Shown here one piece after another: positions 1 to 12,930 of a stretch of 64,000 nt of DNA (its first letter is position 1; every line of letters starts with the position of its first letter). Under the pieces are notes generated by a model that worked only from the letters and a program-made list of their open reading frames with translations, did no database searches and was not told where the DNA came from. The stretch comes from Parapristionchus giblindavisi (taxonomy: Eukaryota > Nematoda > Chromadorea > Rhabditida > Diplogasteridae), in NCBI GenBank assembly GCA_943737045.1, contig CALSFV010000203.1, positions 857,501 through 921,500 of the forward strand. The letters are read 5' to 3'. The position numbers and the translations under genes were made by a program.

Positions 1-510
1 CATGCTACTTACAGAAGATAGTCAAGGACACCCAGCTCCCATGGAGCCGTTCCCACTTCGGAAATTCATCGTGGGCCTTAGAGCATGATGGAGCGTCAGT
101 TTATATGGCAAAGTTCGTTAAGGCGTGGTGAAAGGCGCAGTTTCTCGGCTTCACTCGAGGAGTTTTGTGGCTGCCTCCTCGCCCGATCTCAGTTCCCTGG
201 TCTACTCAGTGTGAGGCACCTTGGAGGGTAGGTCCTGCGCTACCCCCACCCAAATCTTGGGTCCGTGAAGAAAGCCTTGGAGGCGGAATGGTCGAAGATG
301 GACACCACCTATCTGCGTGTTTTGACAAACGCGTACCTCTCCCTTCTCAATGACCTCATCAAGACCAATGGAGGCAGAATCGGGATATTATTGTTTTATG
401 ATATTTACAGATGGCTGAAGACTATCAGGTAAATGTTTGAACGGAACTCGATTTTTTTGAAAAAAATATTTAGTTTTTTACGGTGTCACAATAATTAATC
501 CCCACCCTGT
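1..510 (+). mobile_element. mariner-type transposase 3' remnant
   Basis: Broken reading frames on the + strand resemble the catalytic C-terminal half of a mariner/maT-type transposase. There is a HDGAS-like second-aspartate segment near position 90, then a PDLSSLVYSVW-like stretch near 180-220 that matches the third-acidic-residue region (family form PDLNPLDYSVW), then a Lys/Trp-rich tail. The frame changes several times and there are stops, so no transposase can be made. The element runs off the left edge and probably ends near 510, after a T/A-rich 3' segment. The family is inferred from remembered motifs only. Confidence 0.6.
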
Positions 511-524
511 ACATCATGCAACGT

Positions 525-1479
525 ATTCTTCGTGCGTCGGGACTATTCGGGCGTCGGCATGTCTAGAAACCCCTGATCTACGAAACGAAGAATCGCATGG
601 GCAAAAGAGTACATTCATTGGACCCCTTAACACTAGAAATAGGTCGTATTCTCAGAGGAAAACAAGTTTCTGATGATTGGTACGGGGGAATAACCCATGT
701 TAGTCGTCAGGTTGGCACTAGATTTGATTTGAAGTGCCAGCTGGCCACCGTGAAGCATGAAGGAGTATCGTTGATTTTGTGGGGGTTATTTCTCTGTAGA
801 TGGTTTTGCCCCCTGGTCCTTGTGAATGGAATGATGAGTATGGAGGACTGTATTGATATCCTAGAGACCCATTTCCTAGCCACTACTATCTTTCCAGCCA
901 AACTTGGAAGGTTTAGGTACCTCAATTTAACGAAACTCCATTAGTGTTCGCTTGACCTTTATTGCCTTGAGCCTCGGGTTCTCCTTCTAGATGCGGGTAA
1001 TCAGACGATCAGATGTCAGAATCGTCTTGTGAGGTCGTACAGTCTTCTTCATTGTTTGAGCATTGATTTGAGTTTTGATGACCTTGTGGATAGTCGAAAC
1101 AGACATCCTGAGCTGTTGTGAGAGGGTGACAGCGGACAGCCCCATCTGACGTCCACGACGAATGGATTCTTGCTCGGATATCGGTCTATTCTTACTCCCA
1201 AGAGTCCGTGCCATGGTCTTAAAACGATCTAACACATATTGGTGGCAAAATGAGTTGAAAAAGATCGAAGAAATCGAAGAAAGTGAAAATCTCATTTTTG
1301 TGACTTTTGATAAAATCGAAATAAATTTCACCATAAGAGCTCAATCGGGGTGATTTTGGTATAAAATACGTAAAAACACTTTCAAAATAATCCCTGGAAT
1401 TCTGGACCCGATCGATTGAGTTTGAAAGAAGTTATGACGAAAAAAACAAAACTTGATAACCTTTTGCACGGTACTGTAT
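525..1479. mobile_element. Tc1-like transposon, rearranged and dead
   Basis: The minus strand from 1479 reads a Tc1-like terminus (TACAGTACCGTGCAAAAGG), a leader, then an N-terminal helix-turn-helix transposase segment starting MARTLGSKNRPIS at about 1213 and fading near 960. The central catalytic part (RILRASGLFGRR, then VGTRFDLKCQLATVKHEG and a WG..F segment) lies on the opposite, plus strand at 525-945. In an intact Tc1 element these parts are collinear on one strand, so an internal inversion or a join of two copies has occurred. Stops interrupt both parts. Confidence 0.7.
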
Positions 1480-4395
1480 GTCTCGATTCTCTCACCACTC
1501 ACTATTCAAAAAGATCAAAGTGTAGCGGCTCTGATACTGAACAAGTATATCAATAGATGATCATAAGAAGATGAAAGAAGAATAAGTTAAAGAAAGAAGA
1601 TCCCCTTTTATGACACTTCAGATTCAGTGGAAACACTACTTAGTTAATCTTGATAAAGTGTATTTACTGTTTACTGTATATTAACTGGGAATTTATTGAG
1701 AATAATTTCCAATGAGGCAGACAATTAATCTAATATTCGCGAGAAAAAATTCGTAGATATTAAAAATTTTTTTCAGAAATTGTTTAATTGAATCAGCAGA
1801 ACAATCGCTATTGTACTTTAGAAATAAGGGCCCTAGGTGTGTTTTGTTGAAACATTTAAAGTTAATATATCAAATGCTATTGTCCCTTTCTTTACATTAA
1901 TTTTTCTTACATCTTCTGTGGTGCACTGCTCTCTGGCGCGCACCACCATTCCATCTTTCCGGGTTCGATTTCCGGTCGTGACACCGCCTCAAGGAGCCCG
2001 AAAGGGGAATTGGTAGTGACTACATCACGCGGAAAAGTAGGCCCGAAGACGAGATTAGGCCCTCCGGACCGAATTGGCCTCGAATTATCACTGGTCAAGC
2101 AGTGATTTACGAAAATCTCTACAATCGATTTTTCAAGATTAAAAACGAGCGAAAAGAAAAATTATGAACACATCTACAACATTTGATGGGGAATCGAGTG
2201 GAATAAGTCTTTTTCCGAAAATCAACTTCAGATTTTTCTCGCAAGTTATTTCAATATTCTTTCCTAGAATAATACGTTCCAGGGTTTCATATGTTAACAT
2301 CATAAATATTATATCATATTATATGATATAATATCACATTTTCTTCAGTTGTTCCCTTTATATCATATATGTAAATAATAAATTCGATACTTGGAATAAT
2401 TTAGAAAGTTGGATGTGACGATAACAAATCTTTTCATATTTGTAATTCCATGAACCAGACAGATTGTTATATATGGATGTAAACTAATTTAATTCAACTA
2501 GCCCATATATTGAAATCGAAATTTTGCTTGATTGCACACGAGAATTGAAAGATTAGCTCTATTCGGTGCTGTGAGATTAGTTGTATTTGCCCGTGTCTAT
2601 GTTTTATTAATAAATGATGTCTTATCCTTAGACTTCCAAGAAATGCATACATTCCATCTCTTTAAAGCGTACAAAACATCTTTAATCCTCCTCTATGATC
2701 TCTTCCTTCGAAACTTCAGACAGACATCAAGAGCTTCCTCGTATCCAATTAGACCATTTTAGAAGGATACTTCAGACCTTTCAGGCGGCTCCACTGAAAT
2801 GTCATGGAAATGCACAATCGAAAAGTAATCGAGTTCACGTTTGCCGCACTCCATACAAATGATCTCAATAGATTGATTGTCGTGATCATTTGATCATCAC
2901 AGACCAAATAACCCCATTGCGATTGCAGTCTGATGATTGCGTACACCAAAGCTTCCTGCGCCAAATAATTCTTCAATTTTATCTTTTAACAAAAATATTC
3001 AGAATTCGCAGAAAATTTATTACATATTTTGGAAATGTGGTGCGGTTACACTACGAAGTTTGTTTGCACATGATCTTCGTTCAATATATTACAGCATAAA
3101 TTAAGTTTAATATTAAAGTATATTTTGATGCTCCATGGTTTTGTGTCTAGACATCGTAAGTCAAACTATAATTAAACATTAAGAAGGAATACATGTCTCA
3201 TAGAAGTTTCAAAGATTGAACATTCGTTTTCGACTTTGGTCTCCAGACAATCTCGTTATTGAAACTTTTCATGAGGAACGTCATAGACTCTCAATAATTG
3301 TTCTTCGTATCTTCTTTCCACTTATCACATCACGCTCTTTCCAGAGGTAATGTGATTTCTCCTCATTAGGCCTGCTTCATGATTGGTCTCAATTGCTCCT
3401 TTCCTCTTATAGCTGCGAATGTCAACGAACCAGTACTGTGAATTTTGAATTGAGAATGAAGCAAATGTTGACGATGAATAGAGTCTATACAATAGTATAA
3501 TGATTAAAATTTGTAAAGAATTGATAGACATTACACAGACACGCTGATGTAGGTAATGAATATAGTATTTTTACTCTATTATATGTGAGATGTACGGTAA
3601 AGCATTTCTTTTGCGAAATCAAAATATATGTTTGTATATTATGTTTACATAAAACTCTTGTATGGTAATCTAGAATGTAAATTCATTATTTATTTAAAGG
3701 CACACTAATGATTCATTGGATATTATAGCACATAGTGCGCATAGTGCTGAGTCGATGCAAGTAAATTCCTAACAAACTATTCAGTATCTTCTGTCCATGC
3801 ACATGTCATTGATCTCTCTGACTTCAATTATTAAGATCAAACATGAGAGACAATCCCTTTCGTCTGATCAGATATGGAACTCATATTATTGTATTATATC
3901 ATTCTTGATACTACGGATATATTTTTGTTCATTATTTTGATTATGTTTTCAATGAAAACTCGTTGTTGAATGTTGTCTCGAGCGACAATATTCCTTGCTT
4001 AATCCATATATGTTTCTCTCTTATGAAAAAGAATATAATTATTATTCGAATTGTGCATAACATGACGATCAATCGACGGGATACTGTAATTCACAAACAA
4101 CAAAAAGGGCGTGGTTGTATTCTAATATAATAAGACGATCGACATGAGAAAATAAAGGCGGAGTTAATGTGGTGTTATAAGCCTCGGACTAAGCCATAAG
4201 TATCTCAAATTCATTTATATTGTTATCTCTCTCACGCTTCCTAATAATCCTATCAGACATCTCTATCCATCTCTTCTTGCATCCTTTTCCACTTCTCTTT
4301 ACTTTCGCTAGCTGATACCAACATATACCATCCCCATTGTTATAGGTTTTAGAGACGATATATTAAGACTTTAAAGGAGTCCATCTGAGCACACA
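1480..4395. other. intergenic, no confident gene
   Basis: No coding region I can support. A tRNA-like B-box (GGGTTCGATTTCC) sits near 1965 in a GC-richer island at 1910-2100, perhaps an old SINE. An AT palindrome lies near 2310-2335. The minus-strand frame at 3325-3531 starts with a hydrophobic, signal-like segment (LQILIIILLYRLYSS) but has no second exon I can join. The last 500 bases before 4396 should hold the promoter of the TGF-beta gene. Confidence 0.5.
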
Positions 4396-6359
4396 ATGCA
4401 TATTACATCGATCATCATCTTACTGATGATCAATCTTGCATGCAGGTATTGATGGGAATATAGGTTACGATAATCGCGCTCAATTGGGACGAATCCGTGA
4501 AATTTTCCATTAAAAGCGTAGATGAGATAAACAAGGGAAAACAATAATTACAGCATTCTTCATGAACGAGTCAACACTCGATATGATGAAGATGTTCATC
4601 ATGAAGAGAACTATGGAAGATTTAAGAGGTCTATAGGATTTGAAAGAATTGAACGAACAACTACTCCAATCAAGTCAAAGGTATGATTCATTGGAACTAC
4701 ACCCTCAATCTTTCGATTCTATGCTATTTCACAAGATATGTTACTGTATCGAAATGCAATGATCAGTGCAATACATTTTCGCACGATCTCATTTAATTGA
4801 GGTGGTTGAGAAGTTGAAAAATGAGGTAAAATTCACTCAGGAAGAATTTGTTCATGCAACGACAGCGTATGGGGAGCAGGCAGGTTGCAACAGCAATCTC
4901 ATATGGTTTATGCATTATTCAATCATTTTCAGCTGTTCTGACTGTCTTCCCTTTCAATGTAGAAGAAGTAAAGGGACAGATTGTGTCGGCCATGCTTCAA
5001 ATTCCCATAAGATCGTGGGTACCTAAGATTATTGCATTCGTAACTTCTCTCTTGCAGCACGCGCACGACTGTTAGCGAAGAAGAGGTACCCGTAGTTGTT
5101 GAAAGTGAGGTAAGGCCATATTCATCGACTGTTTGTAGCGAATGCACATTTTAAGAATGGAACCGTGTTGGGTTCTGAGACGATAAAGCTTGGGGACAAC
5201 AGAGCCATTGTACTACTCGAACCAGATACAGTGGACAAGTAAAAATCATTTCGAAAGGTTTCAAAAAAAATTGAAATAAATTCCAGAATGATTCGAGCAA
5301 ATGCAAACATAACTTTGAATATGAAAGCTGTATACGGTAATGAACAACTCGTAATGAAAGAAGGAGACAATGACTTCGAGGAGTCGATGGTATACTCGAG
5401 TGATTGATAGGTACTACTGTAGCTTATCGTAAACTGATTCAGACACCTTCACTCCAATTGATCTCGAAGACACTCGATAGAAATCGTCGTTGGGGCAATG
5501 GTCATCTTGATGATGACGAGTCATCATGGGCCCCCTCACAAACGTATCCACACGCATTTCAATGTCAGAAGGACGACCACTATTGTTGCATAAAGTCAAA
5601 ACATTTCAGCTTTAAGGTATCCTCCTCTATGGCGTTACATCCATTCACCTTTTCCACAAGTTGCACCGAGTCCATACGTTTTAGAAGTGTCGAAAATTAG
5701 CTCGATGCTAACGCGACGTCCAACGAAAGAGAACAAAACATTTGAAGGTGCCCCAAGAAAACTCTGAAAAAGCAATTCGAGTATCGTTCATAGTTCCAAG
5801 ACTTGATCGATAGTTGCGGTAACTGTTCACCGTACTCTTATGTCAGGGTGACCAACATCCTGTCAATACCGTAGCCGACATTTTGATGTTCTATGCTTCC
5901 GACGTTGCGTTATCGTCGAGCTCACGCAGTTCACGCACTTACAATATATGTGCATGCATTCTCCATATCATCATATCATTAAGGATCATGAAAAGGATTA
6001 CAATGTAATTGTCATAGCACCAGAACAGTACGTATCATTCACGTGTCACGGTGATTGCAAGGATCATGAGGTAAACACTCTATCTTGATATCCGAACGAA
6101 CCGTCTATATTCAGAGAGAACTCAGGTCACCCCTCTTCAATAAGTTGAAAAATGCTTTAGACCTTCCCACTTGTTGCACTCCAATCAAGTTAGTTTCCTA
6201 AAATTTGTTCTAATCAAGTATAGTTCTGTTTCATAAATTAATTCCTTGACCTTCTTTAGATATGAGCCACCGAGTCAAGTCATTTGGCTTGACGGGAACA
6301 ATGCTCTGAAGATCACAATAGTTGACCGAATGCATGTTTCGCAGTGCAAATGCTTATAA
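4396..6359 (+). CDS. DAF-7/TGF-beta-like secreted ligand
   Basis: Secreted dimeric growth factor that would act on TGF-beta receptors. Exon 1 (4396-4445)encodes a signal peptide (MHITSIIILLMINLAC). Propeptide exons follow, including LTVFPFNVEEVKGQIVSAML near 4930-5010. A furin-type site RNRR lies near 5490, just before a mature domain of about 128 residues with nine cysteines: one before HYCC, then TCHGDC, TCC and a terminal CKC. The VIVIAP core motif is at about 6010. The CC pair near the mature N-terminus puts it with the nine-cysteine TGF-beta/activin/DAF-7 type, not the seven-cysteine BMP type. Splices from 4767 to the TAA at 6357-6359 keep frame: donors near 5018 (GTGGGT), 5106, 5237, 5385 and 5613, then acceptors at 5983, 6114 and 6259. 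The join between the signal exon, the exon at 4554 and the one at 4767 is not settled. Orthology to daf-7 itself is inference. Confidence 0.8.
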
Positions 6360-7671
6360 AGAAGATGATTAGAAGAAGATAATAAGTAACGATAAATACT
6401 GTGAATGCGGAAATATACTGAAATATACTTCAGAACTCAACAATCTACGGTGCACTCTTCCATAAGTCCATACAACGATACACAATTTTTTCTGTTATTT
6501 CTTTCACATTCATAATCCATTACTCTATCTATGTATCCTCAATATATAATAATAATATATAATAATCAATATATAATAATATAATAACTGCTCTCAGTAT
6601 CTCCAATCACGGTTTGAAGATCTCGGCTATGCCAATTTCAATGATTCTATTATACACCCCATTTACCATAACGATGCTCCAGTACTATTCATAACTTCTT
6701 TTTCGATGGCTTCTTACAATTCATCCTATTTCATTTGTACATAACAATAACCATAAAATGATTTATACTAGCGCCTAATGAATCACGCAATCGTTATTTA
6801 TACAGTTTAATTCGAGGAAAAATGCAGTATGTACAGACTTGATATGCAAAATGAGGTGAGATGATATTGTCTCAAATTAAAATATGAAATATATTAGATT
6901 TTTTAAAATTATTTGAAAGATTTACTGTAATTTTTAGCCATTTTTAGCCCATCATTTACAGCCTTTTTTGTATTGTAAGGAAAACTTCATTGGTAAAGTT
7001 GCTAATAACTCTCGTTTTCCATTTCATTTTAGGACAAATAACGCATCTTGCTTAATTACATGATGACCCAACATGATCTGCATGATTTCCCAGTGCAATA
7101 ATACTTTTTTTTCTTTCAACCCGTCGCATAATTGGAATGCTGCTAAACTACGTCAATAGCACTTTTATCAACTGTACATGATAACGTAACCTGGTGAGAG
7201 ATCGAGAATTTGATAGATGCTAATCATTTACTCTAAATAGTATTTATTCAGTATACTCTTTCATATTCATGGTAGAATGAGAAAAGGAAGTACAAAAGAT
7301 CATCATTCAATTGCATAGGAGGTAAAAATATATGCTCAAAAAAAGGCGTGCACAGACACATTAAGTACACGACAAAGGTCATCACAAACAACAATTGGGA
7401 TATATTGCACAAATATTACCACAAAGAGTATTAGATATCGTAGTATATACATTTAAAATGTTGAAGTGAACGGGACAATATGAAAGGCAGATAGGGTAAC
7501 AAAAACACAAAACTGAGGTAATAGAACGACATTATATCATTGTTGGCACTCGAGTAATTAATGAATAAAGAATAAAGAATAAATTATATAATATCTTCTA
7601 TAATATTCTTATTATATTATACTATGTATGAATAAACTACAGCACAACAGTACAACGATCTATTCAACAAT
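6360..7671. other. intergenic between convergent genes
   Basis: AT-rich DNA between the 3' ends of the TGF-beta ligand and the PHRF1-like gene. It holds short AT repeats (about 6540-6590 and 7565-7620, with repeated AATAAAG units) that could serve polyadenylation. I see no coding potential. Confidence 0.5.
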
Positions 7672-10600
7672 CTAATTCCTGAGTTCTTTCTCAATGAGAG
7701 ACGCCACGGCACTTTTGATCTGTTGCTTCTCGTATTTTCTCTCGCAACTCATTTTGACAACATTCTTGAGAATCTTCTTATATTGATCAGATGTAATCTG
7801 CCTGAAATGAGCACTGATTTGTGACACATATTAACAATATATCTTTTTCGTGCTTAGGCACGTAGATAAAATATATATCTTACTTTGTCTGAACTGGTTT
7901 CTTGAGTTCGGATTTGGCAACAGCTTCAATTTTAGCGATGCGTGCAGCCTTCTGAAATAAGAATCTTCGTAAAATGACTATAATTTGTTATGAAATTATG
8001 CTCACCCTCTTCTTTCTCTCATCATCATTCTCCTTAGAGTGAAGGTTGTTCAAAGCTTCCTCCAACCCGAATACATCAGTAGCAAAGACTCTCAAATTGA
8101 TCACTTTTAATTTAAAAAAATATATAATAATACACTCTATTCCTTTCCTTTATTCACTTTATTCCTACGCTTCGGGGTAGTTATGCGGCGCTATGTCGCG
8201 TGCATTTTGAAAAGGCAACATGCACCACAGTTTATTCTATTTTGAAAATGAAATAATATGATATTGATACTCACCCTCTAGACGTCGAAGAGGATGAAGT
8301 ACGATGTGCATTGGAAGAGAAGGCATTCGGAATATGAGTAATCGGAGGAACGGTACGAGGAGGCGGAGGTGGTGGAGGAAGACGTCTTGCATTGGGTGGA
8401 GGAGGACCAGGGGGAGGTGGAGGAGGAGGAACAGATACCACGTGTGAAGCACTTGGAGTGCATACGGGAAAATTGGAGAGGGAAGAGTATACAGTAGGAG
8501 GATACATGGATGATTGGGGAATGGTATGATGACTGATTGGATGGGGTACATTGTGCTCATTGGGAGGCGAAGAGATCATGGGAGATGAAGAAGATGATGT
8601 CGAACTGAAAGTGGATATTGCCCGGATAAAATGAACTTGTGATATGCCTTGCTACTAGCTGCTGAACACAGAAGTAATCTATCGATTCCCTCCCACTTTC
8701 CTTCATTCTCTCCTCTCTGATCTCACTTGGACTCTCTCTCTCTAAACATAGAAGAGGCATTGTGGAAATGGCTGGCTACTTTCGAACCAAATAAACTAGT
8801 GTATTTTATACGGTCAATAAGGCAATTCATAATTTCATTATACATACAGTAAACCATCCCGTCCTGCTAGATCAAAATATTTGTTTGCAACGCTCAGAAT
8901 ATGATTTATAAGTTCTCACTTTCTGTATGGCATGCGAGATGATCCATGTGTCTCATTAGATGCAGTTGGAATTCGATCAGACGATGGCATCAATGAGTCG
9001 CGACTGAAAGGGAATGAAGACAATGATTATGGAGTTGTATAATGGAAGATCAACTGATAAGATAATATCGACTGACTGCTCTCTCAGAATTGGTCCCGTT
9101 GCCTTGGATAGAGTCGGGTTTATCCTTCTTTCCACTCGTTCTACGTGATTATGATAACTTTCTCTTGGAACCAATCGACCGTTCTCTTGTTTGAAGTGTC
9201 TGTAATGAACCATACATTGAGTCTGCTATTAACTCAATCGATACCTTCCAGGAGCTAGTGTTGCAGTCTGATTGATGAGAAGACTACCGAGAAGATCATC
9301 AGGCCTACAATGAATAGTATGTAATCTCTCGAAGGTACTGTTTCTATGACTTACTCATTAGAAGAAGATGTATGACTGACTGAGCGCGTTTCCATAAGTG
9401 GATTATTCCTCACTGGTGTATCCTCTTCTTCCTCCCTATTAATGAAAAGAGTATTTCGTCGACGTATTGGAAGAAAAATAGATATTAGAGATTGAAATGG
9501 ATAATTACATATTAAAGCTGGAGTCCCACGAATGTTCAATAGTCCAGGGAATGGTGAATGGGGATGGGAAGGGCTAATGTTAGGGGCAAAGGCTGAGTGC
9601 CGATCACAATATGAATATCAGCGCACTTTTTACTTACTGTATATGCATTAACATTTCAGGCGAATCGTGGAAGGAACCGATGATTCTAATCGAGATTCCC
9701 CATTTATAAAACTCCGTTACCCTGTCTTTTTCTTTTGTTATTGATATAAACTCACAATGGCTCCATATCGGCTCCGTTCAATGAAAGAGAGGGGACTGGA
9801 GGACGAAGATATCGTGGAATTGAAGAAAATGACAACTGGAAAAAGGACCGATACTATCACCATAGATACGATGAGATGGAAAGGGATGGAGATTAATAAT
9901 GTAATTGCATGGAACTAACCGAAGAGTTCAATGTAGACGATGAGGCTCTAGTTCCTTTCGTTCTTCTCTTCTTCGTCTTTGTCTTTCTTCTCTTCGTCCT
10001 CTTTGGAGTATTCTTAGATCCAGCTCTTTTCTTTTTAGTTACACGTCCAGTACGTTTCTTCTTCCTCTGTCTACGCACCGGAGGCATGATTGCGCGACTT
10101 GGACCAGGCTAAATTAGACCATTGAGATATGATAAAATGATAGTTATACCATACCTGATCAGGGTCATCGTTGAGGATGTGATCATCATCAGAATCGGAA
10201 TCTCCCTCAAATTCTTCCTCCTCTTCTTCTTCTTCATCCTCTTCATCTGATGACACACTAGCAGCACGAGAATGGTGAGGTTGTGCGAAAGTGTTGATAT
10301 CAGCCATTTCAGGTTCAGGAATATCATCAGGTTCCGGAGTATCGTCTTCGTGGTCAAAAATTTCATCATCTTCGACGATTAGACGCACACTAAATATAAG
10401 TATATCTTCAATACTATTCCAATGAACTGTCCAAGGTATGTTGAATAAAGCTTGCTTACGGTATTCTTGGTTGTATAATCCGTCCAGATCTCGTGCGAGA
10501 AGCTGATTGTTGTTGCGCTTGATCCATGCAGTCCATACAGACATACGTATCAGATCGACAGCATCTTCTATGGACACGCCTGAAATTGTGTGGATATTGA

Positions 10601-11665
10601 CCGTATAAACTACACATTTATTTAGAAGGAGAGTTGCCAGCCACATCCACAATGAATTTCTGTTAAGAGAGAGAAAGAGTCCAAGCGAGATAGTACGTAG
10701 ATCAAAGAGAGCGCGAAAAGGGAAGGGAGGGAAAGGGGTGTTGATCGATAGAATGCTTCTGCGTTTTACCAGCAAATAGCAAAGGCAATTACGCAAGTAC
10801 ATTTTATACGGACAATATTGTGCAATATCGATGGAATGGAACTCACATCTCATGGCACAAATCACATGCCATCAATGCCTGTCCAGGTCTTTCTTCATTG
10901 CATACTTCACAGAACCGACGAGGAGCTTGCTCTAGAAAGAGTCCCATTTGAGCTTTCCATGATCTTTATTCATCGTTACATTTGCCTTACGTGCCTACGC
11001 CGTAACCCCCTGGCGTATGCGCGTAAGGCAAATGTAACGATGCATTAGCCATGCTTACCAAAGTCGAATGGAATAATGAAGTCGGAGACATCAGTCTCAT
11101 CGAATACACCATCTTCAGTCCACTCATTCATGATATCTCGAACGGACTGAATAGGATCATTGATTTTATTTTGTTGATAAGCACCCGAAATTGAAAAAAA
11201 AACGTATCTCGTAATGTAGAAGCTATTCAAAATAAGAATCTATTGCGCTTACCCTGACCGAACGTCGTGGAATGGCGATTCGATTTCCGTGGACAATAGA
11301 AACCATGTAGTCGCTCAATACACGGCACAGCGGACAGCGTTTCTGTTCCGCCTATGGAATAAAGGTTCAGATTTGCACAATGAAATGGATGCCAACCTGT
11401 GTCAGCCAGCCAATAATGCACGGTCGATGAAAGATGTGCTTGCATGGATGGAGATCAACTGTTTCAGTCTAGAAAATATCATTTATTAATGTATATTAAG
11501 CATTGAAAAACGTACTTGATTCATCTTTTGATCTAATGAGTCCAAGCATATGGAACAACAATCCTGATCGGACTTTAGCTGGTTAGATGAACTACCAGCC
11601 GCCATTTCTTCCTCTTCCTCTTCTGGATTGTTGCCCTCGCTCTTGACGAGTCGTCCAGGTTTCAT
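7672..11665 (-). CDS. PHRF1-like RING and PHD finger protein
   Basis: Nuclear protein; mammalian PHRF1 is a RING E3 ligase with a chromatin-reading PHD finger and a CTD-binding tail. The start is ATG at 11665, two bases after a TTTTTTTTCAG acceptor, which suggests trans-splicing. The RING spans exons from 11665 to about 11250: CCSICLDS, then PCKHIFHRPC, then CPLC. After a linker exon comes the PHD finger (CEVC, CDLC, then VHRRC and CMDC) in exons near 10955-10845 and 10580-10465. Next are an acidic Glu/Asp exon (about 10390-10160) and a Lys/Arg exon (about 10110-9912), in the order known for PHRF1. Ser/Pro-rich exons follow between 9870 and 8270, with a polyproline run near 8350-8440. The last exons (8100-7672) end in ITSDQYKKILKNVVKMSC and a short helix, matching the conserved PHRF1 C-terminus. 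Internal exon edges in 8.2-9.9 kb are approximate. Confidence 0.85.
10971..11042. repeat. palindromic MITE, family A copy 1
   Basis: A 72-base near-perfect palindrome beginning CATCGTTACATTTGCCTTAC and ending with its reverse complement. A longer copy is at 54997-55098. It lies inside the intron between the linker and PHD exons of the PHRF1-like gene and makes up most of that intron. Confidence 0.85.
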
Positions 11666-12660
11666 TGCTGAAAAAAAACGTTATGTCGCAATGATATGTC
11701 GCACCGGTTAGATCGAAACGATTAGTGTCAAATAAAGTAGAGCTACGCTCGAAAGATTGAATTTCTGGAACTAATATATCTATGCGATTAGAAAGAGAGA
11801 GAAAAAGTAATAAAAACATAATGAGTGTATACTTTGTTAAGACAGATATTGATTGTGCAATAGAAGAAAGGCTGTTATGAAATACATATATGAGTTGTAT
11901 ATCATTGGCAGCAGGACTTCCACCACCAAGATGGAGACAAGAATAATGTGGATTACTTGACAAGAATAATGCTGAGTTTAGTCGCTCCATCTCCACCAAG
12001 TTATAATCGCTTGATGTGAACAAATGTTATTATTGTTATATTATATCATTTTGATATCATAGATTCATTTGCTGAGACATTAAGCATAAAGATAGACAAA
12101 GATATATGGCACTAGTCGAAGGTTTAATCGAAAAAAAGAGCTGATTTAATCAAGAAAAGCGTGTTTCGGTTGATTTTGGTCAACGGCATATTTCGTCATG
12201 GTCGTTACTAACACACTATTGTGGAAATGCTCATTGAATATGGAAAGTTGTCATGAGACATCGATTGATTGCTTGCAAGATAAGAAGGGCGGAGCCAGCC
12301 TCGTGTGCCGCGCACCTTCCATACCTCTTGTGCGAGACACACTACTAAAGATCACAAGTCGGAGTTTAGTCATTGTAGGAATTAATAATATTCCACACAC
12401 TTTCAAAATTTTACCCGTGTGATTTACAGCTTACTTTTTCATGATCAAGGATTCAGATTAACGTGTGAATATCAGAATCGGAAATAATAATGATAATAAT
12501 GATAATAAATACTTTGAGATATAATATATGATCTAATAAATAAAAAGAAACTAATAAGAGAATGGAGTAGAGGGTGTGGAATAATAAAAGAGAGAACATA
12601 CCGACCGCACAGCGGAGATAAATCCAGAACAATGTAAATGAAATGAATGAAATCCGACGG

Positions 12661-12930
12661 ACATACAGTCTGTCTGCACTGACGGCAAACTCTCTCATAT
12701 TTGAGCCATAGGTTATTTAAGATACGACAATTAGAGAGACGTTGTATCACATGTGAGATAACTTAGTTAGCTTACTCCAATCCCCGGTACTATCTCGAGC
12801 GAGGGAGTACTTTCCAACGTGTATTTTTGAGAGAGTTTGGAGTAAGCTAACCTTTCGCTATGGTTGTCCAGTTAGATAACCTATCTCTAAGAGAATTTGC
12901 CGTGAGTGTGACAGACAATCTACGATGTAC
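12661..12930. repeat. imperfect long palindrome
   Basis: The left arm (about 12661-12778) and right arm (about 12836-12930) are reverse complements with mismatches and gaps. The centre pair GTTAGCTTACTCCAA / TTGGAGTAAGCTAAC is perfect, and the outer ends match around ACGGCAAA / TTTGCCGT. It could be a foldback MITE or a decayed inverted duplication. Confidence 0.7.

Noticed and set aside
5852..5887. A CQYRSRHFD segment resembling the first-cysteine strand of a BMP-type TGF-beta domain
   Set aside because: An in-frame TGA sits directly upstream with no acceptor in between, and the exon at 5410-5612 (HYCC..KHFSFK) joins in phase to the exon at 5984 without it.
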